Assembly (NCBI GenBank): GCA_002409325.1
Contig: DHUU01000004.1
Span: 924 to 41,499 of the forward strand
DNA from: Bacteroidales bacterium UBA5226
Lineage (GTDB): Bacteria > Bacteroidota > Bacteroidia > Bacteroidales > UBA932
Length of the DNA stretch: 40,576 bases
Reading direction: 5' to 3'
In this document: one piece after another, positions 34,143 to 40,576 of the stretch
Numbering within the stretch: position 1 is the first letter of the stretch
Layout of the letters: the number at the start of each line of letters is the position of its first letter
The notes under the pieces: model-generated
Database searches by the model: none
What the model was told of the DNA's origin: nothing
The model's input: the letters and a program-made list of their open reading frames with translations, nothing else
Translations under genes and position numbers: made by a program

Positions 34143-34824
34143 TTTTTTTTCCTAAGACAGACCACGGTGCCACAATCAAAAGCGGTTTCCGGCTTACCGG
34201 ATGGATAAACGCCAGGCGGTACGCATGCAGGGAAATGCTCCCGTCCGGATTTGGCCGTTTTGCCCCGTACTTAAGGTCTCCTTTTATGGGTGAGCCAATG
34301 GCGGCCAGCTGACATCGGATCTGGTGGTGCCTCCCTGTCATAAGTTCAATTTCAAGCAGGTGGTAATTCCGGATGCTTTTCAGATACCTGTAATGCAACC
34401 TGGCTTCCTTGGCCCCTTGCGATGGCTTGTCCAGGGCATATGATTTGTTTTGCTTCTCGTTCCTGGTCAGGTAATGGACCAGAAGGGCGTCGTTTTGACC
34501 GGGTTTGTTTGCCACAAGCGCCAGGTATGTTTTGTTGACCGTCCCCTGATTGAACATCCGGTTCATGCGTTCCAGAGCCTTTGAAGTCTTGGCAAAAAGA
34601 CAGATACCACTCACCGGACGGTCCAGCCGGTGGGGTACACCAACAAATACATTTCCCGGTTTTGCGTCCCGTTCTTTAAGGAAGGTTTTGATGGTTTCGC
34701 TCAGCGGGGTGTCTCCGGTGATGTCTGCCTGAACTATCTCTCCTACCATTTTATTGACCACAATAAGGTGGTTGTCCTCGTACAGGATGCGCCGGGCCAG
34801 GTCGGTCTGGATTGCATATGACAT
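34126..34824 (-). CDS. RluA-family RNA pseudouridine synthase
   Basis: Isomerises uridine in rRNA or tRNA. 232 residues from ATG 34824, chosen because the family N-terminus (ARRILYEDNHLIVVNK) follows and a promoter box lies just before it. The catalytic Asp is in HRLDRPVSG; TGRHHQIRCQLA and GDLKYGA are the other conserved motifs. There is no N-terminal S4 domain, placing it near the RluA/RluC-like short forms; the target uridine cannot be predicted. The 3' end overlaps nnr. Confidence 0.92.
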   Translation of the reverse strand: MSYAIQTDLARRILYEDNHLIVVNKMVGEIVQADITGDTPLSETIKTFLKERDAKPGNVFVGVPHRLDRPVSGICLFAKTSKALERMNRMFNQGTVNKTYLALVANKPGQNDALLVHYLTRNEKQNKSYALDKPSQGAKEARLHYRYLKSIRNYHLLEIELMTGRHHQIRCQLAAIGSPIKGDLKYGAKRPNPDGSISLHAYRLAFIHPVSRKPLLIVAPWSVLGKKITDFQ

Positions 34825-34829
34825 AGTGA

Positions 34830-34858
34830 CAAAGATAATCAATCTCATAAACTGCCAA
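34830..34858 (-). promoter_or_regulatory. Promoter of the pseudouridine synthase gene, 5 bases from its ATG
   Basis: TTG (34858-34856), an 18-base spacer and TATCTTTG (34837-34830) on the minus strand form the best -33/-7 pair in the window. The -7 box ends 5 bases before the ATG, so a leaderless mRNA is predicted. Confidence 0.65.
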
Positions 34859-34907
34859 CCTGTCAGCAAATGTCTTTTGGCATAACTATTGAGTATGACA
34901 GGGCAGT
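34851..34907. promoter_or_regulatory. Inverted repeat in the rluA-like/dnaK divergent region
   Basis: ACTGCC-aac-CTGTCA (34851-34865) is the reverse complement of TGACAGGGCAGT (34896-34907) at all 12 positions if AAC is looped out. The loop is 30 bases. It overlaps the -33 of the pseudouridine synthase promoter and lies about 35-90 bases before dnaK. It is not the CIRCE/HrcA element. Possible heat-shock operator or a hairpin in the dnaK leader. Confidence 0.5.
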
Positions 34908-34941
34908 AATCTGAATATAATCATTAAAGAACAAATAAATT

Positions 34942-36864
34942 ATGGGAAAAATTATTGGTATAGACCTGGGAACAACCAACTCCTGCGTTGCCGTTATGGA
35001 AGGTAACGAACCGGTAGTGATCATCAATTCGGAAGGAAAACGCACAACGCCATCTGTTGTTGCATTTGCAGATAATGGCGAGCGAAAGATAGGTGATCCG
35101 GCAAAGCGTCAGGCAATTACAAATCCCCTGAAAACCATTTATTCTATCAAGCGTTTTATGGGCGAAACTTTTGACAAAGTGGCGCTGGAACGCAACAGGG
35201 TTTCATATGTTGTGGAAAAAGGAGACAATAATACGCCCAGGGTTAAAATTGACGAGCGTTTGTACACGCCGCAGGAAATATCTGCCATGGTCCTGCAAAA
35301 GATGAAGAAAACAGCAGAAGATTTTCTGGGACAGGAAGTCACAGAAGCTGTGATTACAGTTCCTGCCTATTTCAGTGACTCGCAAAGGCAGGCAACCAAA
35401 GAGGCCGGCGAAATTGCCGGGCTCAAAGTTCGCCGTATCATCAACGAACCTACGGCCGCTTCATTGGCCTATGGTCTGGACAAGATGCACAAAGACATGA
35501 AGATAGCGGTGTACGACCTGGGCGGCGGAACATTTGACATATCCATCCTGGAACTGGGAGACGGTGTGTTTGAGGTAAAATCGACAAACGGAGACACCCA
35601 CCTGGGAGGTGATGATTTTGACCAGACTGTGATAGACTGGCTGGCCGGAGAATTTGCTTCAGAAAACAGCGGACTGGACCTGAGAAAGGATCCCATGGCC
35701 CTGCAACGCCTGAAAGAAGCTGCCGAAAAGGCCAAGATAGAACTTTCCAGCCAGAATTCCACAGAGATCAACCTGCCGTATATCATGCCTGTGGACGGGA
35801 TGCCCAAGCACCTTGTCAAGACATTAACCAGGGCCAAGTTTGAACAACTCATAGACAGTCTGGTACAACGTACCGTGGAACCCTGCAAAAAGGCCCTGAC
35901 AGATGCCGGGATGCAGGCCTCAGATATTGATGAAGTGATACTGGTGGGGGGGTCTACCCGTATACCGGTCATTCAGCAACTGGTGCAAAAGCTGTTTGGA
36001 AGAGTTCCCGACAAAAGTGTAAATCCGGACGAAGTGGTTGCCATTGGAGCTGCCATTCAGGGCGGTGTGTTGTCGGGAGACGTGAAAGACGTGCTTCTAC
36101 TGGACGTCACCCCGCTCAGCCTGGGCATTGAAACACTGGGAGGCGTGATGACAAAGCTGATAGAAGCCAACACCACCATACCTACCAAAAAATCGCAGGT
36201 TTTCTCCACAGCCAGCGACAACCAGCCTTCTGTGGAAATCCACGTGTTGCAGGGAGAAAGGCCCATGGCCAGGGATAACAAGACCATCGGACGTTTCCAC
36301 CTGGACGGCATTGCCCCGGCCCCCCGCGGCATACCCCAGATTGAAGTATCCTTTGATATAGACGCCAACGGCATATTGAATGTCTCGGCCAAGGACAAGG
36401 GTACGGGTAAGGAACAGAAGATCCGCATTGAGGCTTCCTCGGGCCTGACCGAATCCGAGATCAAAAAGATGAGGGATGAAGCCAAGGCCAATGAAGAAGC
36501 CGACAAGAAGGAAAGAGAACGTGTGGATAAAATCAACGAAGCCGACAGCCTGATTTTCCAGACAGAAAAACAGCTCAAGGAGTATGGCGACAAATTGCCG
36601 GCCGACAAAAAGACTCCGATCCAGGAAGCCCTGAATCAATTGAAGGAGGCACATAAGTCACAGGATACCGGGGCTATTGAAAGTGCCATGGAAACCCTTA
36701 ACAAGGCATGGCACGCCGCCTCGGAGGAAATGTACAAAGCTTCACAGGCTTCCGGTGCCGGAGCGCAACAACCCCCCTTTGAAGGAGGCGCCACGGACAA
36801 CGGAACAGGAGCCGCACAGGAAGAAGGAGAAGTCAAGGATGTAGATTTTGAGGAGGTCAAGTAA
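34942..36864 (+). CDS. dnaK: Chaperone DnaK (Hsp70)
   Basis: ATP-dependent Hsp70 chaperone of 640 residues, the usual length. The ATPase domain opens with GIDLGTTNSCVAVMEG and contains VYDLGGGTFD and VGGSTRIP; the linker DVLLLDVTPLSLG leads into the substrate domain. The Gly/Ala-rich tail (from about 605) ends in an acidic EEVK-type motif. It is followed 1 base later by grpE and then dnaJ, a complete chaperone operon. The promoter is not clear; the inverted repeat upstream is the only candidate regulatory site. Confidence 0.99.
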   Translation: MGKIIGIDLGTTNSCVAVMEGNEPVVIINSEGKRTTPSVVAFADNGERKIGDPAKRQAITNPLKTIYSIKRFMGETFDKVALERNRVSYVVEKGDNNTPRVKIDERLYTPQEISAMVLQKMKKTAEDFLGQEVTEAVITVPAYFSDSQRQATKEAGEIAGLKVRRIINEPTAASLAYGLDKMHKDMKIAVYDLGGGTFDISILELGDGVFEVKSTNGDTHLGGDDFDQTVIDWLAGEFASENSGLDLRKDPMALQRLKEAAEKAKIELSSQNSTEINLPYIMPVDGMPKHLVKTLTRAKFEQLIDSLVQRTVEPCKKALTDAGMQASDIDEVILVGGSTRIPVIQQLVQKLFGRVPDKSVNPDEVVAIGAAIQGGVLSGDVKDVLLLDVTPLSLGIETLGGVMTKLIEANTTIPTKKSQVFSTASDNQPSVEIHVLQGERPMARDNKTIGRFHLDGIAPAPRGIPQIEVSFDIDANGILNVSAKDKGTGKEQKIRIEASSGLTESEIKKMRDEAKANEEADKKERERVDKINEADSLIFQTEKQLKEYGDKLPADKKTPIQEALNQLKEAHKSQDTGAIESAMETLNKAWHAASEEMYKASQASGAGAQQPPFEGGATDNGTGAAQEEGEVKDVDFEEVK

Positions 36865-36865
36865 T

Positions 36866-37480
36866 ATGCAGTCCGATAGAAAGAAACATCAGGCCCAGGA
36901 CGGGCCTGATGTTCCCCATTTTGAAAAGGATAATGGAGCATTAGCACCCGGGGTGAACGGGCAAACACCTGGCCAGGAAACAATTGAACAGCAAACGGCT
37001 GATCAGGAAACAACGGCACGGGAAACACCCGATCTTCCGGAGCTGCAACTTCAGCTGGACCAGGTCAACGACAGACTGCTCAGGCTGCAGGCCGAATTTG
37101 ACAATTACCGTAAACGCACAGCCAAAGAGCGTCTGGAACTGATCCTGACCGCCTCTGAAGATGTGATCAAAGGTATGCTCCCCGTGCTGGATGATTGCCA
37201 GCGGGCACTCAGAACACTGGAACAGCTGGAGAATCCTGACCCGTCTTCGGTAGAAGGGGTGAATCTAATATATAGCAAATTGCTGGGCTATTTACAGGGT
37301 AAAGGCTTGAAGATCATTGAAGCTAAAGGAAAGGCACTGGATACCGATTATCATTGTGCCGTTGCCAAAACCCCCGTTAATGAGAAAAAAATGAAAGGAA
37401 AGATTGTGGATGTGGTCCTGGAGGGTTATATGCTCAACGGAAAAGTAATCAGGTTCGCTAACGTGGTAGTGGGCGAATAA
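36866..37480 (+). CDS. grpE: Nucleotide exchange factor GrpE
   Basis: Releases ADP from DnaK. 204 residues from ATG 36866, just after the dnaK stop; an upstream in-frame start within dnaK is less likely. A Gln/Thr-rich, low-complexity N-terminal tail (about 1-50) contains repeats of the form Q(E/D)T, then the long dimerisation coiled coil (about 55-105, with LQAEFDNYRKRT) and the beta-domain ending in KVIRFANVVVGE. Confidence 0.97.
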   Translation: MQSDRKKHQAQDGPDVPHFEKDNGALAPGVNGQTPGQETIEQQTADQETTARETPDLPELQLQLDQVNDRLLRLQAEFDNYRKRTAKERLELILTASEDVIKGMLPVLDDCQRALRTLEQLENPDPSSVEGVNLIYSKLLGYLQGKGLKIIEAKGKALDTDYHCAVAKTPVNEKKMKGKIVDVVLEGYMLNGKVIRFANVVVGE

Positions 37481-37488
37481 GATACAGT

Positions 37489-38655
37489 ATGGCAAAAAGA
37501 GACTTTTATGAAATATTGGGCGTAGAAAAGAGCGCCTCTGCAGAAGAGATCAAGAAAGCTTACCGGAAAAAAGCCCTGCAATTCCATCCGGATAAGAATC
37601 CCGGCAACAAAGACGCTGAAGAAAAATTCAAGGAAGCGGCCGAGGCATATGACGTTCTGAGCGATCCGGCAAAAAAATCGCGTTACGATCAGTTTGGGCA
37701 TGCGGGTGTGGACGGCATGGGCGCAGGGGGAGCGGGAGGGTTTCCAGGCGGATTCACCATGGACGATATTTTCTCCCGCTTTGGAGATATTTTTGGCGGG
37801 GCATTCGGTGGCAACCCCTTTGGAAGCGCCTTTGGCAGCCAGAGCGGTACACGGCGTGGGGTACGACGCGGATCCGATATCCGTATCCGCGTGAAACTGA
37901 ACCTGGAAGAGATTGCCCATGGAGCCGATAAGGTGATCAAAATCAACAAACTCAAATCCTGCAGCCATTGTGGGGGAAAAGGGGCCGTTTCCGACTCCGA
38001 CATGAAAAAATGTCCCACCTGCAACGGTTCGGGAGTTTTTACACGGGTTACGCATACTTTTCTGGGACAGATGCAAAGCAGCAGTCCCTGTCCTCAATGC
38101 AGCGGCGATGGCAAAATCATCACCAATCCCTGTAACGTGTGCAAGGGGGAGGGTGTTATCAAGCAGGCCGAGGAGATATCCTTCTCTATACCCAAAGGGG
38201 TGGAAGAAGGGATGCAGCTTACTATCTCGGGTAAGGGAAATGCCCCCAAAAAAGGAGGTGTCAACGGCAACCTTTTAGTAGTCATTGAAGAAGAACAACA
38301 TCCACAACTGCAGCGTGACGGGCATGATCTGATCTATACACTCTTTTTGTCTATCGCCCAGGCGGCATTAGGAGACGATGTGGAAGTACCCACCGTAGAC
38401 GGGAAGGTGAAAATCAAGATAGAACAAGGTACTCAGAGCGGCCGTATTTTACGTCTCCGGGGCAAGGGACTACCCGATGTAAACAGCTACGGAACAGGAG
38501 ATCTGCTTGTATTTGTACAGGTGTGGATACCTAAGAAACTTAACCGGCAGGAAAAGGAAATATTTTCCAAACTAAAGGATTCTCCTAATTTTGTACCAGA
38601 CCCTGACAAAGAGGAACGGAATTTCTTTGACAGGATGAAAAAAATGTTCTCGTAA
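37489..38655 (+). CDS. dnaJ: Chaperone DnaJ (Hsp40, type I)
   Basis: Co-chaperone that stimulates DnaK. 388 residues. J domain (1-70) with His33-Pro34-Asp35; Gly/Phe-rich region (about 75-120); zinc domain with four CxxCxGxG repeats (CSHCGGKG, CPTCNGSG, CPQCSGDG, CNVCKGEG); C-terminal substrate-binding domains. All features of a type I DnaJ are present. It starts 8 bases after grpE, and its stop overlaps the M23 gene (TAATG). Confidence 0.98.
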   Translation: MAKRDFYEILGVEKSASAEEIKKAYRKKALQFHPDKNPGNKDAEEKFKEAAEAYDVLSDPAKKSRYDQFGHAGVDGMGAGGAGGFPGGFTMDDIFSRFGDIFGGAFGGNPFGSAFGSQSGTRRGVRRGSDIRIRVKLNLEEIAHGADKVIKINKLKSCSHCGGKGAVSDSDMKKCPTCNGSGVFTRVTHTFLGQMQSSSPCPQCSGDGKIITNPCNVCKGEGVIKQAEEISFSIPKGVEEGMQLTISGKGNAPKKGGVNGNLLVVIEEEQHPQLQRDGHDLIYTLFLSIAQAALGDDVEVPTVDGKVKIKIEQGTQSGRILRLRGKGLPDVNSYGTGDLLVFVQVWIPKKLNRQEKEIFSKLKDSPNFVPDPDKEERNFFDRMKKMFS

Positions 38656-40445
38656 TGAAGTTTCTTGCCAAACGATTACCGGCACTGCTCACAGCGCTGG
38701 TTTCTGTTTTTTTCTGCCTGAATGCTCAGGTCCCCGTCCTGTCCGGTTATTACGGAAAGCCTGTTCGTGTGGAACCACTCTCTTTGAGTGGGAGCATGGG
38801 TGAATTCCGGGCCGCTCATTTTCATACCGGCCTTGATTTCAGGGTAGGAGGTGTTTCCGGGGCCCCGGTATATGCCGTAGCGGACGGCTATATTTCACGC
38901 ATCACTGTTTCAGGAGGGGGTTACGGGAATGCCCTGTTGATAACACACCCCAACGGGACCGTTTCACTTTACGGCCATCTGGATGCTTTTGCTCCGCAGG
39001 TGGCTGCTTACGTTAAGCAGGAACAATACAGCCGGGAAAGTTTCCAGGTGTCACTGGATTGTCCTCCCGGATTGTTTCCCGTGCATAAAGGCCAACAGAT
39101 AGGAACAGCAGGCAACACTGGCGACTCGGGGGGCCCCCATCTGCATTTTGAGATCCGCTACCGGGACTCCCTGCATGAAAATTCCCTGGTTACAGCCAAC
39201 CTGCTCAGTCATGGTGTTTTTGAGCTGCAAGACGCGTTGCCGCCCGAATTCAGGCTGGTCCGTTTTTATGGATTCAGTACTTCGGAACAGGGAATAGCTG
39301 CCACTCGCCTGGTAACCGGTTTCGAAGGAAACATTAATCAGGCGAGAGTCAATGTTCCGGACACCTTCTTTGTTGCAATCGATGCCATTGATCGCATGAA
39401 CAATACGTCTTTCAGGATGGGCATTCAGACCTGGGAGGTTTTTCTGGATCAGGAGCTGATCTATCAGTTCAGGAACCAGGACCTTCCTTTAGACTGGACC
39501 CGCACTATTTTATCCCTGATCCATTACCCTGAACGGAGCCGTAACGGAAGAAGCCTGCTCAAAACCTGGGTTGAACCCGGCAACGTGCTTATAGACAGGA
39601 CATACGCCCCTACAGGAGGTTTGTTCACTTTGCCCGACACCCTTTCTCATTCCCTGCGCGTAGTGGTGCACGATGGAGCAGGCAACAGCACCACAAGAAC
39701 GTATTCTGTCAGAAGAAACAACGGTCTGGAAGCGCTTGTATCCCCGGAAGAAAAGGACGTGCCCCTGCCCCTTGAGGAACTTGCGGCCGAAGAGTACCTG
39801 CAGCACTTCTATTGGGACAGGGAGAATTTCTTTGCAGCCCGTGACATCCGCATAACAGTTCCCCAAAAGGCCCTTTACAGGGATATCTTGTTTAATGCTT
39901 CCCGGCAGGGTGCACAGGAATGGCAACTGCACACTCCCGACGATCCGCTCCATTTGCCCATGCAGGTGGAGCTCAGGGTCCCGGACACGATACCCGCTGC
40001 ATGGCATGAGAAGGTTGTAGTGATGCGTTTGCAGGACAACGCCCGCGATCCCCACCGCCAGGCTGCCGACCCGGGAAAATGGAGGTATGCAGGCGGTGTT
40101 TGCTCAGATAGCCTGGTTAACTTCCGGACAAGTTCCTTTGGCCGGTTCCGGATCGATGTGGATACCATTCCTCCGGTTGTGACGGCTTCTTTTACCCACG
40201 GTGCCGATCTGCGCGGACGCAAGAGCGTATACTTCACCATAAAGGATTCATGTTCTGGTATCCAAGATTATAAAGTCACCATAGACGGGAAGTGGATCCT
40301 GGGAGTACATGACCCAAAACGCTCCCGGATTACCTGCTCGCTTGAACCGGATAGGGTAACCAGGGGAACAAAACACCAGGTTATGGTGCAGGTAAAAGAT
40401 CAGAAGAACAATATTACCCAATATAAGACTGAATTCTTATGGTGA
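38655..40445 (+). CDS. Secreted M23 (LytM) metallopeptidase with beta-rich C-terminal region
   Basis: Exported murein-endopeptidase-like protein of 596 residues with a signal peptide (about 1-24, ...FFCLNAQ). The M23 domain (about 45-175) has His57 and Asp61 (HFHTGLD), His108 (YGHLD) and His162-x-His164 (PHLHFE), a full zinc and catalytic set. A long beta-rich C-terminal region (about 210-596) looks like Ig-type modules, including TIPPVVTASF near 500. It probably trims or remodels peptidoglycan. It is coupled to dnaJ (TAATG) and followed directly by anmK, a murein-recycling gene. Confidence 0.9.
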   Translation: MKFLAKRLPALLTALVSVFFCLNAQVPVLSGYYGKPVRVEPLSLSGSMGEFRAAHFHTGLDFRVGGVSGAPVYAVADGYISRITVSGGGYGNALLITHPNGTVSLYGHLDAFAPQVAAYVKQEQYSRESFQVSLDCPPGLFPVHKGQQIGTAGNTGDSGGPHLHFEIRYRDSLHENSLVTANLLSHGVFELQDALPPEFRLVRFYGFSTSEQGIAATRLVTGFEGNINQARVNVPDTFFVAIDAIDRMNNTSFRMGIQTWEVFLDQELIYQFRNQDLPLDWTRTILSLIHYPERSRNGRSLLKTWVEPGNVLIDRTYAPTGGLFTLPDTLSHSLRVVVHDGAGNSTTRTYSVRRNNGLEALVSPEEKDVPLPLEELAAEEYLQHFYWDRENFFAARDIRITVPQKALYRDILFNASRQGAQEWQLHTPDDPLHLPMQVELRVPDTIPAAWHEKVVVMRLQDNARDPHRQAADPGKWRYAGGVCSDSLVNFRTSSFGRFRIDVDTIPPVVTASFTHGADLRGRKSVYFTIKDSCSGIQDYKVTIDGKWILGVHDPKRSRITCSLEPDRVTRGTKHQVMVQVKDQKNNITQYKTEFLW

Positions 40446-40447
40446 AA

Positions 40448-40576
40448 ATGAAAATGAGTCCGGCGTTCAACCCACAGGAAGGGATAAGCGCTTTAGGCCT
40501 GATGTCCGGGACCTCCCTTGACGGGCTGGACCTGTGCCTGGCCCGTTTTACACTGCATAATGGAAAATGGTCCTAT
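40448..40576 (+). CDS. anmK: Anhydro-N-acetylmuramic acid kinase, 5' part (cut by window end)
   Basis: The first 43 codons are present from ATG 40448; an in-frame GTG at 40442 is an alternative start. The ATP-binding segment GLMSGTSLDGLDL is diagnostic for AnmK, which phosphorylates and opens anhydroMurNAc during cell-wall recycling. It begins 2 bases after the M23 peptidase stop, so cell-wall cleavage and recycling are cotranscribed. The rest lies outside the window. Confidence 0.9.
   Translation, partial: MKMSPAFNPQEGISALGLMSGTSLDGLDLCLARFTLHNGKWSY

Noticed and set aside
34825..34941. A CIRCE/HrcA operator upstream of dnaK
   Set aside because: The TTAGCACTC-N9-GAGTGCTAA pattern is absent; a different inverted repeat is present.

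Overview
The window reads as chromosome of a Bacteroidota bacterium, most likely a Bacteroidales/Marinilabiliales-type lineage; the genus cannot be named from sequence alone. Evidence: TAnnTTTG-type -7 promoter boxes in front of many genes, weak Shine-Dalgarno signals, a DUF5916 outer-membrane protein, several lipoproteins with Bacteroidota-style lipoboxes, secreted GH43 and GH53 glycosidases, class II fructose-bisphosphate aldolase and a large hybrid histidine kinase. A photolyase points to at least occasional light exposure.

Layout. 1-0.9 kb: an AT-rich aquaporin followed directly by an attC-like inverted-repeat element, looking like an inserted cassette. 0.9-5.7 kb: WYL regulator, DUF5916 protein, a receiver-domain relic and a PD40 lipoprotein. 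5.7-9.4 kb: photolyase, MFS exporter, small coiled-coil protein and CDF metal exporter in one tight run. 9.4-12.0 kb: a sialidase with its middle deleted, a GH43 lipoprotein and a DEDDh exonuclease. 12.0-17.1 kb: a serine-hydrolase lipoprotein coupled to a soluble 1296-residue PAS/GAF hybrid kinase. 17.2-20.9 kb: NAD-dependent epimerase, tRNA-Ser(TGA) with nested terminator repeats, arsenite methyltransferase with an operator-like promoter, a DUF4153 membrane protein and a decayed gene.

20.9-27.2 kb, minus strand: aldehyde dehydrogenase, zinc-ribbon membrane protein, condensation-fold acyltransferase and lipoprotein serpin form a likely four-gene operon, preceded by a secreted M28 peptidase. 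27.2-30.7 kb: MarC and a GH53 galactanase on plus; SDR and aldolase on minus. 30.8-34.1 kb, plus: creatininase-family hydrolase, gmk, nadD and nnr (nucleotide and NAD(P) maintenance). 34.1-40.6 kb: an RluA-type pseudouridine synthase diverging from dnaK-grpE-dnaJ, then an M23 peptidase and the start of anmK (murein recycling).

No CRISPR array, prophage, intact transposase or recognised defence system was found. The least conventional parts are the serpin/acyltransferase/zinc-ribbon/ALDH operon, the arsM operator, -7 boxes placed so close to start codons that leaderless mRNAs are predicted, and three gene relics (receiver domain, sialidase, and an unidentified minus-strand frame). No stretch over 300 bases lacks a gene or relic.
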